Assembly: GCA_948470475.1 (NCBI GenBank)
Contig: OX419344.1
Coordinates: 15,295,776 to 15,359,775 of the forward strand
Direction: 5' to 3'
Source: Galaxea fascicularis
Lineage: Eukaryota > Cnidaria > Anthozoa > Scleractinia > Euphylliidae
DNA length: 64,000 nucleotides
Part shown: positions 25,448 to 36,200 of the stretch, one piece after another
Layout: each line of letters begins with the position of its first letter
How positions within the stretch are numbered: the stretch's first letter is position 1
Position numbers and translations under genes: made by a program
Notes under the pieces: generated by a model
Seen by the model: only the letters and a program-made list of their open reading frames with translations
Databases searched by the model: none
Told to the model about the DNA's origin: nothing

Positions 25448-28400
25448 CAGAGACGATGTCGAAGAGTTGGGCGGGGGTGGAGACGGCACGGGTGGAAGAC
25501 TTGAGGAGATTTTCGCCGAACTTGCCCCAAAAGGAATTGAGACCCAGTTTGACGGTCTGCTCGCGACCGGGATTCTTCCGGATGAGGTCTGGTTGGAGAG
25601 CCACGCCTTCCCGCTGAAGATAATTGGTCACGTACTGGACCTGTTGGTCGGGCGTCTGCACCCGGGCAGGGTAGCCGGAGGACTCCTGCTTGAGCCACAG
25701 CCAGGTGTTGACGTAGTCGGCAAAGAGACCGCGGCGACGCTGGGTGGGTGGGAAATGCCACACCTCGTGGATCCTCACGATGCGGTATCCTTGCTCCACG
25801 GCTTCCACTAATTCGGGCGTGCACCACGTACCGGTTAACTGACGGTCGTCGTCGTCGTGGGAACATTGATGGGAACGGTCGTGCAAGGGTTTGGGCATTT
25901 CCTTCTGCAGGCAGGTTCGACAGAGTGGGAAGGTCAATTTGCCGCCACTACGATGAGGCAGGACGGGATGGTAGAGACCGCGGGGCGCCACCACGTCCAC
26001 CTTGGCCAGTCCGAAGTAATGGCCGATGTCCTGGTCCTCGGGTCGTGTGAGGACGGTGGGATGACCTACGGGGTACTCGTCGTACTTGTTGACGGTGGGG
26101 TACAGGGAGGTGACGTCCACGTAACGGATCTGTTCTCCCACCGTCGGATCGACCTGGTAGTGAAGCGTGGCCGCATTGGTCCTCCCACCGAAGAAGGCGT
26201 CTCGGGGTTCCAGGGGCGACACGAGATGCAGGTCGGCCAGGAAGGTCTGGAGAGTCGCATCCTGCTTGACTCGACGGTCCCACTCGCACTCCCACTCCAC
26301 GACCACGGTGTGATCGGCAGCACGCAAGACCTCCTCCTTGGCGCGGGTGACCTCCCTCATCTCGTGGAAGGTGCGGTCGGGGTGGAGTTTAGGCTTGAAG
26401 GTACGGTCGGGAAAGCAGGAGGTACAACCGTGCCACAGACAACCGTGAAACTCGTACACCGTGTTTTTGGAGCAGTCGTAACCGTCCACCAGATGACGCC
26501 CGATTAACCGCACTTCGCCTCCGTTGTAGGCGTGACGAATGAAATCACCCGTCACTCCAGCTACGGGCGTGTCGGGGTAGGCCGCTGCCATCATCTCTTC
26601 CTCTTCCAGAACCTCCGGCGCGTTCTCCTCCCGGTGCTGGGCCCGACGCTGGGATTCCTGCCATGCCAACCACTGCAAGGCCTTGAAGGACTGGTTGGAG
26701 CGTGCCCCGTGCCAACCGCGAGGGGGTTCGACGGCCACGGTGTCGGGTGTCAGAAGTTTCTTGCGCCAGAAACGATGACAGGCCGAGGCGATGGTGATGC
26801 ATTTCTCCATCGGACGAAACTCGGCTTCGGCGTAGAACTCCTCCTGGAACTTTTGACATCCACCCTTCAGAAGCTTGACGTCCGAGACGCAGTACGCTTC
26901 CATCTCCCAACGAAGGTTGAAGACGTACCGCGACGGACTTGGTCGGCGTACCAGGTCTGGAAGGCGGCCTTGGCCTTGGACGACATCCCGTCCGGATCGT
27001 AGAACTCGGCGGCCGGCATGGGTCCCTCGTAGTCCTGGTTGGGCAGGGTGTTGAAGAGATGCGGGAAGTACCCTTTTAGCAGCTCCGTCAATCCGAAGGT
27101 GGCAGGGAAGTTCTTGAGGGGCATGGGTAGGAAACACAAGGAGTCCATGAACGTTAGCAGGTCGGAGCGGAGAGAGAAGATCTTGACCCCCACGGTGACT
27201 TGATCGGTGACTTCGCGGTGAGTCCGGTACAGATGTTTGAGAACGAACATCCCGTCGTACCCCTTGAAGTTGTGAAAGAGGATGATGACGGAACGGTCGT
27301 CCCCGTCTTCATCCACGCACAGTTCGTCGAGGTAGTCGAAGAACTCCGAGGTACAGTCTACTCCATAGAAGGTGTGTGTCTGCTCCTCCTCGGACTCGGA
27401 CTCGGACTCGGCGCAAATCAGGATGGGGATCTGCTCTCCGTCGGCGGTGGTGTAGGCCTCGTAGTCCGCGTAGACCAAGAGAGGCGGTTGACGTTCCACT
27501 CGAGCCGTGCCTGCTTCAGCGTCCATGGAGACGATGGCCCGAGCACCCACGCTGTTAAGGGGGACGGTATTGAGACGCGGAGCATCGCAATCCTCACCCT
27601 CGGGTTGGATGTAACATCGGTGGGTGGCCACTTCCACGCGTTGGGTGCAGTAAGGGCACTCGGACCACCCACACCGGTGCCTCGGATGTTTACCTCCCAC
27701 GTTGTACTCCTTCTGACAGGTGGTACATTTTTTCAAGGAGTGGCAGAGGGACGAGGCGCGTCGGTTGGCGGTGCCCCGGTAGTGTTGGGCCAGGCTCGCA
27801 TCCCCGAAGAGCGAGCGATGGCAGAGATTGCAAGGGACGGTGGGGCGAGGATGTCTCGTTGTCCGTTTGGCGGTCACGTGATCGGAACAGTTCTTGGTGC
27901 GGCAAGCACCACACCACTTGCCCTGGCAAGGATGATTGGCGTGATCCTCTTTGTTGTAGCCGCGGTCACACTCGTGGCAATAATAAGACCGGGACAGGAA
28001 GGCGGAGAACGAGTTGCACCCGTCGTAATGGCGGTCCGACTTGACCAGCAAGATGAGCTTGTCGGACTGGGTAGGACCCTTGTAAATGATACTGTAGGGA
28101 GGGTCGACGGTCATCACCTTGATCTGGTAGCCGGGCAGGGCAGCTTGGAACTTTGCCAGCTCTTCCAATCCGCAGGGACCTTCGGGGACACCTGCCAAAC
28201 GATGGAGGTCACGAGCCAATCGAGCTTGCAAGGGACGACCTTGTCGGAGATTGCGGTAGTTGGGACCGCATGAACCTTCGTCGGCCAGGGCTTGCATGGT
28301 GACGATGGCCCTCGCGCAACACAGATCATCGTCATTTTTGATGGTGACGATGCACCGTTTGTCGATTTTCTTGAGGGCAGCGGTGGCGGCACGATAACGT

Positions 28401-28906
28401 TTGCCGTGTCCTCGACCGGGAGGCGGTGTGCGGATGAAGGTCAGCTCCGTATGCAGGGGCGTGTCTGCATCAAAATACTCGTTCGAATTGAGTTTGCCCG
28501 CCAACGAGTGTAGGTATGTGTTCAACCGATCGCTACCGTCTCGGAACTCTTGGACCGTAAAGGTGGCCGACCGAAAGGGGTGGCGAAAGGTATCCGTGGT
28601 GGTCTGCAACACGAAGTGCAGGCGGTGGTGAGACTCGATGGTAGGGTCCTCCTGGATTTGGTCCAACACGGCACGATAGAGGTCACCCGTTAATTCCTCT
28701 CCCAAATTATCGTCTCGCGTCGGGTCACGACGGTGCGTCAGGGTGGCATCGAACACGCGTCTGTCCGTCACGTTTCTCCAACGTTGGCGCGGAGCGGTGG
28801 GAACGAGATGAAAATCGAACAAACCCCCAACTGCTTGATTCGTGGCCTCGACGATGTCCATCATTTCATTCAATTCCTCGTCTGTCACGTGGTCGGTCCA
28901 ATCCAT
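25448..28906 (-). pseudogene. polB: Polymerase B, N-terminal and central part (frameshifted, cut by LINE)
   Basis: Family B DNA polymerase of the protein-primed type, which replicates the linear viral genome. The ATG at 28906 lies 65 bp from a TATA-like GTATAAG. About residues 300-430 hold Cys/His clusters (CHEC, CGAC, CNLC). The 3'-5' exonuclease follows: Exo I YADYEA (about 27465), Exo II FHNFKGYDGMF (about 27260) and Exo III YCVSD (about 26893). Polymerase motif A is DVTSLYP (about 26110) and motif B is KLGLNSFWGKFGE (about 25530). One frameshift lies near 26940, between Exo II and Exo III. The frame ends at the LINE junction; motif C is at 2023-2052. Without the insertion the gene would have about 1365 codons, the usual size. 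It is not functional as it stands. Confidence 0.92.
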
Positions 28907-29167
28907 GATGATGGGTTACTACTGCTTGCAAGAGCACACGCGAAAAATGAGTGCTCTCTCGTACGCGCCGGGTCTTATACGCGATGCATTTTTGACGTCA
29001 CGTCACCATGGCGATGCATTGGACGTCAGAGTCAGAATAGGGTGATGGGGGTATCCCCCACAAGCACGTGGACGAGGGTTGGCATGGCAATGTGACGTCA
29101 GAACCCAGAGTGTATAAGAAGGAGACGAGTGCAAGGACCGCCATTTTTTCATCTCGAGTCGTTGAAG
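28907..29167. promoter_or_regulatory. Divergent promoter between polB and RING gene, with CRE sites
   Basis: TATA-like GTATAAG occurs on both strands, facing outward: minus at 28974-28980 toward polB and plus at 29112-29118 toward the RING gene. Two perfect TGACGTCA palindromes (28993-29000, 29093-29100) and a one-mismatch copy (29021-29028) lie between them. TGACGTCA is the classical cAMP response element bound by CREB/ATF bZIP factors. A 31-bp block (29070-29100) is repeated, inverted and identical, in the promoter at 61527-61557. Confidence 0.75.
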
Positions 29168-29479
29168 ATGACAGAAGAAAGCGATCACGTTATCATCGAT
29201 GGTGAGATGTGGGAGTTGGCCCCCACACCCTTGAGTGATGACCATTGTGTCATTTGTTTAGAAAAGTACAAAGGACCGATGTACCGAGGAGGTCCCATTC
29301 GACCCCGGAAAATGGCCTGCTGTGGTGTGGCGATCCACGAACAGTGCGTGAGGCAACTCCTCGATCACACGCCGGACGGAGTGACACCCCGCTGCCCACA
29401 TTGCAGAGAGCTGAGACCCATACCGGTCTCGTCGTGCCAGTGCCTTTTCTGCCAAAGAACTGTGCCTTCGCCCCGATGA
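29168..29479 (+). CDS. Small RING-type zinc-finger protein
   Basis: A predicted 103-aa protein that is essentially one RING domain: CVIC at residues 27-30, then CCGVAIHEQC and CPHC, followed by a C-terminal CQCLFC cluster. The pattern of cysteines and a histidine fits a RING-H2/RING-CH ubiquitin E3 ligase; the substrate is unknown. The ATG at 29168 is preferred because it lies about 50 bp after the TATA box; an upstream non-ATG extension has no support. It diverges from polB and shares the CRE promoter, so it is probably an early gene. Large DNA viruses often use such proteins to redirect host ubiquitination; that role here is inference. Confidence 0.75.
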   Translation: MTEESDHVIIDGEMWELAPTPLSDDHCVICLEKYKGPMYRGGPIRPRKMACCGVAIHEQCVRQLLDHTPDGVTPRCPHCRELRPIPVSSCQCLFCQRTVPSPR

Positions 29480-29601
29480 CCCGGACTGCCCCACGGACAA
29501 GACCCAGGGGGTTTTTCAACCCCCGCCTTAAATATCGAGAAAGTCAATGACCACGCATATACATGTCGTTTTTTGATCGTCTCGTGTGTTTTTTATTGAA
29601 C

Positions 29602-29973
29602 TCATTGACCTAGTTTTACTTTAGCGTGCATGATGTTTTTGACGATGGCTTCCGTCCACGTCTTCTTGCCTGGTAAATTCTTAATCTTTTCGATCATTTT
29701 CTTGTCGGCTGCATGCTTGTCTTTCAACGACTTGGCCTTGTCGTAATCGATGTCGTGTTGCTTGGCAATGCGATCCAATCGGTTGATCCTAGGATCCCCT
29801 CGGGCTAGGCGTTTCTTGAGATGTGTACCCGGTCCCGTGTACTGATACCCCGGCCAATGAAATTCGATGCCAGTCTTTCCCAACCATTTCTGCACGTCTA
29901 GACCGTGTCCTCTCTGCCCCCGCTTACGTTTGGAACGTCTCACCACCCTTCGCCGTCCCGCTACTCTTCCCAT
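29602..29973 (-). CDS. PLA2-domain virion protein
   Basis: A 123-aa basic protein. After an arginine-rich N-terminus with RGQRGHG (a variant of the QRGG motif of its neighbours) comes a compact phospholipase A2-like domain: the calcium-loop motif YTGPGT at about residues 44-49 and the catalytic HDIDYDKA at about 69-76. The same pair of motifs is used by the PLA2 domain of parvovirus capsid proteins, and adintoviruses are known to encode PLA2-like proteins; in parvoviruses the activity helps the particle leave endosomes. The frame is intact. It is the last gene of the minus-strand virion cluster that runs leftward from 33 kb. Confidence 0.8.
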   Translation of the reverse strand: MGRVAGRRRVVRRSKRKRGQRGHGLDVQKWLGKTGIEFHWPGYQYTGPGTHLKKRLARGDPRINRLDRIAKQHDIDYDKAKSLKDKHAADKKMIEKIKNLPGKKTWTEAIVKNIMHAKVKLGQ

Positions 29974-30724
29974 TGTTTCGTGCGGTGAGGTAACGGTCGT
30001 AAGTTCCGTAACGGTTGTCTACCGTCCCAATCTGATTCGTCCTCGTCCGTGTCACCGCCTTTTGTCCCCTTGAACTTCTCCTGGATGGCACGTTCCAGGA
30101 CCGACTCCATGGGGGATTTGCCTTTGCCTTTGCCTTTGGGTTTGGGAGTCGGTTTCAATTTCTTGATGGCATCGGCGAAATCCTCATCGTGGAAGGGAAA
30201 GGGCCTGGGTCGCGTCCACTCGGACCCGGCTGAGGGGAAAGGGGTGGTGCTGGTGGTGGAAACGGTTCGTCGTCGTCTTCGCCGAAGGTCAGCGGTCTGG
30301 GTTTGCGTTTTGGTTTGGATGGAAGTGGTGGTCTGCGTTTTGGTGTGACATCGGTCTGACCGGGCGCAGGTGTCGAACTCGACTTGGACGAACCCAAAGC
30401 GCGGACCATTCGTCTCATCCACTTGTGAATGGAAGGGGTCACCAGTTCGTCCCCCTCGAAGGGGTCGTCTTCCTCTTGCGCACCGGTGGAGCTGGGTAGA
30501 TTGAATTGTCTTATCTTGTTGGACGCTCGAGCGAAAGCGCGCGATACGGGTAACAGTTTGGCCATCTTCTCGTCCGTCGTCAAGGTGGGATCGTGCAAGA
30601 GACGTCGTTTCTTGGCTCCTAATCGAGCAGCGTTGGTGAGAGCGGCATTTTCCGTCAAATCCGCTTTCACTTGAGCTACGGTCTGAGGGTCTTCACTGGC
30701 AGGGACCAGAATGAACTCTTCCAT
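29961..30724 (-). pseudogene. Proline-rich Maverick-type structural protein, frameshifted
   Basis: The ATG at 30724 begins MEEFILVP, a type of start I associate with a common Maverick gene. It continues with LLHDPTLTTDEKMAKLL and then a proline/serine/lysine-rich tail. Between about 30200 and 30250 the coding signal moves to another frame, where KPKGKGKGK and an acidic-basic tail end at 29961. One frameshift therefore separates two halves that together give about 250 codons. The function is not known; position and composition suggest a virion or core-associated protein. It overlaps the start of the PLA2 gene by 13 bases. Confidence 0.55.
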
Positions 30725-30956
30725 CGCACGCGTAGGTCTCGAGAATGATCTGACAGGCGTCGCACACTCCCTTTTCTTCTATTCGGGGATCGTCCCACAC
30801 CGAACGACACCTCGGACACAACAAAACTCCTTTCAAACGATGTACGAGAATGGTCAGTTTCAGGTTCCCGTCGGTTCTCTTCTCCAACTGGGCTTGCAAG
30901 TGACTGATTTTCAGATTACTCTCTTTCAGGAGATCGATCAAGTGAGGTAATGACAT
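30693..30956 (-). CDS. Small coiled-coil/zinc-ribbon protein
   Basis: A predicted 87-aa protein from the ATG at 30956. The N-terminal half (LPHLIDLLKESNLKISHLQ) is a leucine-rich amphipathic helix or short coiled coil. The C-terminal half has two cysteine pairs, CPRC and CDAC, about 20 residues apart, a probable zinc ribbon. It overlaps the genes on both sides, as expected in a compact viral cluster. No specific function is recognised. Confidence 0.6.
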   Translation of the reverse strand: MSLPHLIDLLKESNLKISHLQAQLEKRTDGNLKLTILVHRLKGVLLCPRCRSVWDDPRIEEKGVCDACQIILETYACDGRVHSGPCQ

Positions 30957-31272
30957 GTCTGCTTCAACGCTTGCCAAAATCCACTTCCCTTTTGCGCTTG
31001 GAGAACCTTGCGTCTATTCAACACGCTGTCTTTGCGCCGGACCAACTGTCGCAAGGGTGTTTTGTACCTGCAGAGACGAGCCACGACCGACGGAGGTACC
31101 GCGTAATTACCACGCAACGTGTTCATCACGATCTCGCTCACGGCGTTGATCTGATCTTTGTTGGCTTGTTGCAAAATGTCTTTGCGGGTCTGATGTTTGG
31201 CCTCGTCCAAGAGAGACCTCAGGAATCCCCACTGCCGTCTGATGGGTGGGAGGGTTGTGTGGACCGTTTTTA
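30938..31272 (-). CDS. Conserved Maverick small protein (no ATG seen)
   Basis: The frame encodes a helical basic protein with TRKDILQQANKDQINAVSE, then a conserved-looking LRGNYAVPPSV, LCRYKTPLRQLV and a C-terminal KGSGFWQALK. The pattern of a leucine/lysine helix, a LKGN-like turn and a terminal glycine-hydrophobic tail recurs in a small gene often found in Mavericks, by my recollection of the family. No in-frame ATG lies near the expected start; ATA overlaps the upstream stop where an ATGA overlap might once have been, so the start codon may be mutated. Confidence 0.55.
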
Positions 31273-31542
31273 TCGCCACGTCATCCCTCGGTCCTTCAAA
31301 ATTTGCATGAGGTCGTGAACACACCTGACTTGACGATCGGCGTCCTCTTCCAGACAACGCAGCCAGTAAGGGAACTCCGTTTCCCGAGCACTAGCGTACT
31401 TGTCGTACGATTCCCCTCGGTCAAGTAGATACAAGAGATCACCTAAAAAATCATGTTGGGCGGTGCCTCGACGCGTATGCTCCAATTCGCCCTCGATGAC
31501 CTTGTGCAATGCACGTCGGAACTGAGATCTGGTGACCACCAT
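31270..31542 (-). CDS. Hypothetical small protein in virion cluster
   Basis: A 90-aa protein from the ATG at 31542 (MVVTRSQFRRALHKV). It is rich in charged residues and predicted mostly helical, with no cysteine clusters apart from single residues. I do not recognise a family. An upstream extension to 31785 without ATG overlaps the next gene and looks like a shadow. It ends four bases inside the following frame, so the cluster is tightly packed. Confidence 0.5.
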   Translation of the reverse strand: MVVTRSQFRRALHKVIEGELEHTRRGTAQHDFLGDLLYLLDRGESYDKYASARETEFPYWLRCLEEDADRQVRCVHDLMQILKDRGMTWR

Positions 31543-31700
31543 GGTTTCCGCACGAATGAAGGGAGCGGACGATGCTCGAACCTTTTTTTTCACATGATGG
31601 TACAATCCGCTCTCTTGGCGTAGCCTTTCTTTTGGGCCCACGATTCGAAAGAATCCCGGCTTCCACTCGCTCGGTGTTCTCGTTTCATACGCGCCATGGC

Positions 31701-32207
31701 CTATTTGGCCTTCTTCTCGTCTATGGGCTTCCATACTTTGGGATCCTTGATGATTTCGAACCCTTTCTTGAAATTCACTAGCCACGGTACGGCACCACCA
31801 CGCTGCTTTCGGCGTTTCGTCGTTGTTTTCCTCTTCTTTTTCTTTTTACTACCACCTCTCGCCCCTCGTCGACGTTGGCGCGGTTTCGTCATACTGACGA
31901 AGAGGAAGGGGACGTGTCTCTTTTTCATCGTCTGGAGATCCAACCGTCCAAGGCTTGCGTCGCTTTCTTCAACCCCGAACGCGCTTTGCCCTTGGCTTTG
32001 GGTTTTGAGGGCGCTCATGGCTTTGAGAGCGGTCAGGGCTTTCTTGGCCCCCGCTTTGGCCACGGACCCTGCCACGCCCACGGCCGCCGCTTTCCTTAAG
32101 GCTTTCAAGACGGGAATGGCTACTGCGGCCAATGGGATCGCACCACCTCTTTGACCTCGTCTGCGTGGGGTTCTTCTTCTTCGTTTACGTCTACCGATCT
32201 TGGGCAT
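31701..32207 (-). CDS. Basic virion protein with two QRGG modules and an amphipathic stretch
   Basis: The ATG at 32207 gives 168 aa. An arginine-rich start ends in RRRGQRGGAIPL, followed by a small-residue amphipathic segment (AVAIPVLKALRKAAAVGVAG) that resembles membrane-lytic helices of minor capsid proteins. A second module begins near residue 106 with RRRGARGG, then a lysine tract, KQRGGAVPW and a short tail. An ATG at 31892 could start the second module separately. GG-containing sites suit an adenovirus-type protease, so this may be a precursor cut at each QRGG. That processing is inference. Confidence 0.6.
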   Translation of the reverse strand: MPKIGRRKRRRRTPRRRGQRGGAIPLAAVAIPVLKALRKAAAVGVAGSVAKAGAKKALTALKAMSALKTQSQGQSAFGVEESDASLGRLDLQTMKKRHVPFLFVSMTKPRQRRRGARGGSKKKKKRKTTTKRRKQRGGAVPWLVNFKKGFEIIKDPKVWKPIDEKKAK

Positions 32208-32315
32208 GTCTCTATCCGACGAACCACTCCAAAGGTAACAATTTCCACTGCCGGATTGATTCGATGTGTTCGGTGTCGTGTGTCTCGACGAATTGCGATG
32301 CACTTCGGGTGGTCG

Positions 32316-32946
32316 TCAGTCCTTATACACGATGGTCGTGGTATGCGTTTCGGTCACCGAATGAGCCCCGCGACGTCCGATCCTACGACGTTGTCCTTCC
32401 ATGACTCTGTCGTAATTTCTTCTCAGACTGCGTGTCGGAACTGTAGCGGAGGCCGACCCCGGTGTCGGAGGAGTACGACGACGACTGGCAGCGACGGATC
32501 CTGGTGCACTGGCCGTCGGGCTGGGTACACCCCAACTGGGAGGAGAGCGTTGTGGCGTTCCCAACGAATCGTCGGAATCCCTGGGACGTCCTCGTCGGCT
32601 CGTGGCCGTGGTGGTGGTGGTGGCCGTCCTGGTCATGGCCCCTGTTCGACGACGTCTATTCTGTCGCTCGACCAAGGCTCTCAAACGAGCCGGTGGGTCC
32701 CTAAATCGACGAGCGTTGCTGGCCGCTCTGGCTCGTGCCACCCCATCGGATGGTAACGAGGACGCGGCTCCCACGGCACCGGACGGAGGTGCCGACGCAC
32801 TGGTGACTGTAGTCGATCCCGCGGCTCCGACCAGCATGTCGACGGTCACTTCCCTCGGAGAAACGCCGATGGGGGGTGCAGAACCCGTGCGGACAGGCAC
32901 GGGAGAAAGAGACGTGGTCTGCAAGGTGGAGGTCACCCCGATCATG
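32316..32946 (-). pseudogene. S/T/R-rich virion-type protein, C-terminal part (split by transposon)
   Basis: The frame is open, with a low-complexity serine/threonine/arginine-rich sequence ending at 32316 (TTTIVYKD). At 32943-32946 it meets the CATG duplication of the 16.75-kb transposon. The N-terminal part lies at 49699-49896. Taking away the transposon and one CATG leaves the two parts in the same frame, about 274 codons in total. An arginine-rich intrinsically disordered protein next to capsid genes suggests a core or DNA-condensing role; no family is recognised. Confidence 0.7.
32943..32946. other. Target duplication CATG, left copy
   Basis: CATG stands directly outside the inverted repeat ACGAGATTCATA, and again at 49699-49702 outside the opposite end. 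The in-frame rejoining of the interrupted viral gene supports it. Confidence 0.85.
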
Positions 32947-32958
32947 ACGAGATTCATA
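32947..32958 (+). repeat. Left TIR of the CATG transposon
   Basis: ACGAGATTCATA is identical to the reverse complement of 49687-49698. Weaker similarity continues for another 20 bases. Confidence 0.85.
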
Positions 32959-33228
32959 CGACTTTGAAATTCGCTGCGGGGAGTGTGTTTTAATTTCCTC
33001 TCTTGCTTTGAAAATCTAATTAGGAACAATTAACAGGATCATCAATTTGTCATGATAGTTGACTTTGTGGTCGTCGTAATTGATAAGCTATTTACGGCAT
33101 GACGACAAGACGGAAAACAGATGGCATGAACTTATATGGCGTAAGGAAAAATTAATGTTTGACAAAATGTTTCTGATGTTTATGACTGTGCTATCGCGCG
33201 AATTTTCAAATCGTTCAAAGGCAGGAAG

Positions 33229-36200
33229 ATGTCGTTTTCGTCGGATGGAACATATTCCGTCGGCCTTCAGCGCGTATTTGGACCCTCACTCAGTCCAGAG
33301 GTAAACTGGTACGCAGTGTCCACTGACTGGTTTTACCGACCGAGGGAGTTTATGACAAGCGAACATTTTAGGCTTTTTACGGACGATGTTTTGGAAGTAT
33401 CGATTTATGAGTTGATCGATCGTAATGGCGCGCGAGTGAACCCATCCTGGTTTGGTTCGTCAAGAAAGAAAGATCTTGTGGTTGTGTCAACACTTTTCGG
33501 TATCGTGGGCCGAGCTCTACGCCGAAAGAATGCAGATGAGGACAAGTTTTGCAGGTCTAGTGAGTTCAAGGCGATCAGACAAGGACTGAATTCCCTCCAA
33601 ATTGAAAATATGGCGGGAAGCAATAACTTTCCCGCCAACTTACCCGAGACGCCTCCATCTACACCAGAAGAAATTGGGTACAATATTTCGAATGCTGTTG
33701 CGATAAGCCTTGAAAAAACGACTAAGGAAGCACTGCAAGAGGTTGAAAAGACCACAGGACCTCGATTGAAATCGAAACGCGCGGGAAAATTCGCGAAGGA
33801 CTGTTTGGAAGCCTTGAGAGAAAAGGTTTCGAGCGGTGAAGACCTCGGAAAGGTCCTGGGTTATGGATTACTGTTTTCAGGACGGCAAGAAAACGAAGAA
33901 TTCGTTCGAGAAACTGTATCGTCTGCTCTCCTAACGGTCGCCGAAAAACAAGGAGTTAGGAAGGCATTTACAAGTTTGCTGAAGGAAAATATCTACGACG
34001 AATATGTTAATACATTGAGAGTCCCAGACTGGATCCAGCTGTATGTGAAGTTGGCAACAAAACTTCCGAATCGATCCTGGCAAACCCTTCTGAATTTTCT
34101 TAACATCGGCCGAAGCGGGGTAAGTCTAATTTTACGTACGTCAGTCTATGTTTAAGAAGATGTCGGAGTTTAAACTTAATCCTCTGAGTGTATAAACTAG
34201 CAAGAAAGTAAACCAGAAGTTAGTAAATTTAATTTCTTTGTTCTTCGTGAGCAATATACGAAAAAAAAAAATTTAGAAGGGAGTTGACGATCAAGGAGAA
34301 AGTTGATGGCAATCACTCTTGAGGTTTTGTAGTGAGTGAGCGTGATTGTTCGTGAAGTCAGCTCAAGTTACAATGTATTGTAATTTTTTTCTTTGGTTAA
34401 AACCCCATATTACAAGAATTAAAGCCAAGCAAGGGGTAGTAGCAGCCAGTATAAAGAGAATACAATTTTATTACCAAGAAAAATTAACAATTAAGGCCTA
34501 GTTTACTGCATGTATGCTGTTAAGAAATATTTAATGAAAACTGAAGTTAATGTCAGTAAAGTGATAAACTATTAGAATTGCTATTACAAGGAAGAGAAAC
34601 TGTAATGAAGTATACAATGGGGTCATGCAATTTATGACCTGTGCCAAGGTGGTATTAATATTTAAGCTTAAGTGAATCAGGTTCCAGCTAGCTTGCATAA
34701 TTTGTTCATTTTATAGAAAGCTGTTGATGCTGGGCTTTTGCTAACGACAAATGAGGTACGAGCTCAAAAAGATCTGGTCTTTGCTGTTACAAGAAGGACT
34801 TTCCAACTGCAACCCCTTGACGAGGACATACGTGGTTATGGTATAAGTCTGCAGATGGCCGTGGCATGGCAAATCAGGCAAAGCCGTTTACACCAAGCCA
34901 CCTCAAAGGTTCAGGAATTTAATTTGAAGATTGATGGAAGACCTCTTGCAGGTAAATACAAAATCCCCATCTTTTTTATTAATTCCCATTACAACAGTAA
35001 GTTTATTGTCATGATTGTATTTAGTAAAAGATATTTTGACGTTCTTTCAACCCAGAGAACAAATTGTTAATAATCCCGCACCAAACTCGTAGATCTAAAT
35101 TATGTCTAGAGTAGATCTAGAGAAAAGTATTGAATAAGTCTATTTAATGTCTGGCGGCTTTTTTCAGAGGAAAGTCTTCGAAAGGTCTGAATTTTGAGCT
35201 AAAATGAAAGACTTTTCTAGACATGATGACAGCTAGACATTCTTAGATTAAAAATAGACATTCTAAAGACATTCTATCAGGAGAGGTTAGCCCAGTGTGA
35301 AAGTCTCGAAAATGTATGAAATATGTCTTAATGTCTTAATTGTCTTCAACAAAAGACAACTGCAAGACTTTTCACTCAACACATTGACTAAAAGCAACGC
35401 GATGAATGACAGGAATTCAAATCACTCACGCATGTACAGCAGCCCTGAGTTGCGTTGAAAATTCGCAGCACTTGCAAATTTTTACCCGCGCACATTTCGA
35501 AAGAACTAATGACACAATCCAGATTCAAGATTTATTTTAACATTACGGCAAACAATATTCCTGTCTTTAATTAATGTAGTCTTTCGATACGATAAATTGA
35601 TAAATCAAAATGTAAATAGAAGTAAACTGTTCACATTCACGCAATGTTTACTTAATTAAGTCACCTTGCGCTAAAAAAAAGATGTTATATACTTTAACAT
35701 TTCGAACCGTATTCTTTATTATTGATAACTACTCTTTCTGTTGAATCCTGTTTCGCTTAATGAATAATTATTTCTATAACTGAACTTCTATACGTTCACC
35801 CACCGCAACGACATGAATGCTTCCAGGTCAGCGACTTCATTTAGCAAACCAAATAGTTCATTCCACGCACGGGTATAAAGACTTCAATTCTTTGCTTCTT
35901 CATTTGAAACGAAAAACGTCAAGATTCTTAAAGATCTATGAAAGCCAGCGAAAACTGTCAACGGAGCACACTGTGAACGCCATGCAATCTGAAAAGTCGA
36001 ATCCCCACTGATTGCCCGTATAAACAAATGTGATGAGACTTGTTTCACCGTAGAAAGGATTTGTTCGCTAATATTCGAACAGCCGCTGCCCTGGTAGCAA
36101 ACAAATATTTAAAGCTAATAAAACATGCAAAATTTGCGCAGTCAATTTTGTAATCCAGCCGCTCTACTTCGTGGATCCAAACGTGCTGAAGAAATCCCGT

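Noticed and set aside
27200..28273. Long plus-strand frame opposite polB
   Set aside because: It is a shadow of the GC-rich polymerase frame; there are no motifs and no promoter.
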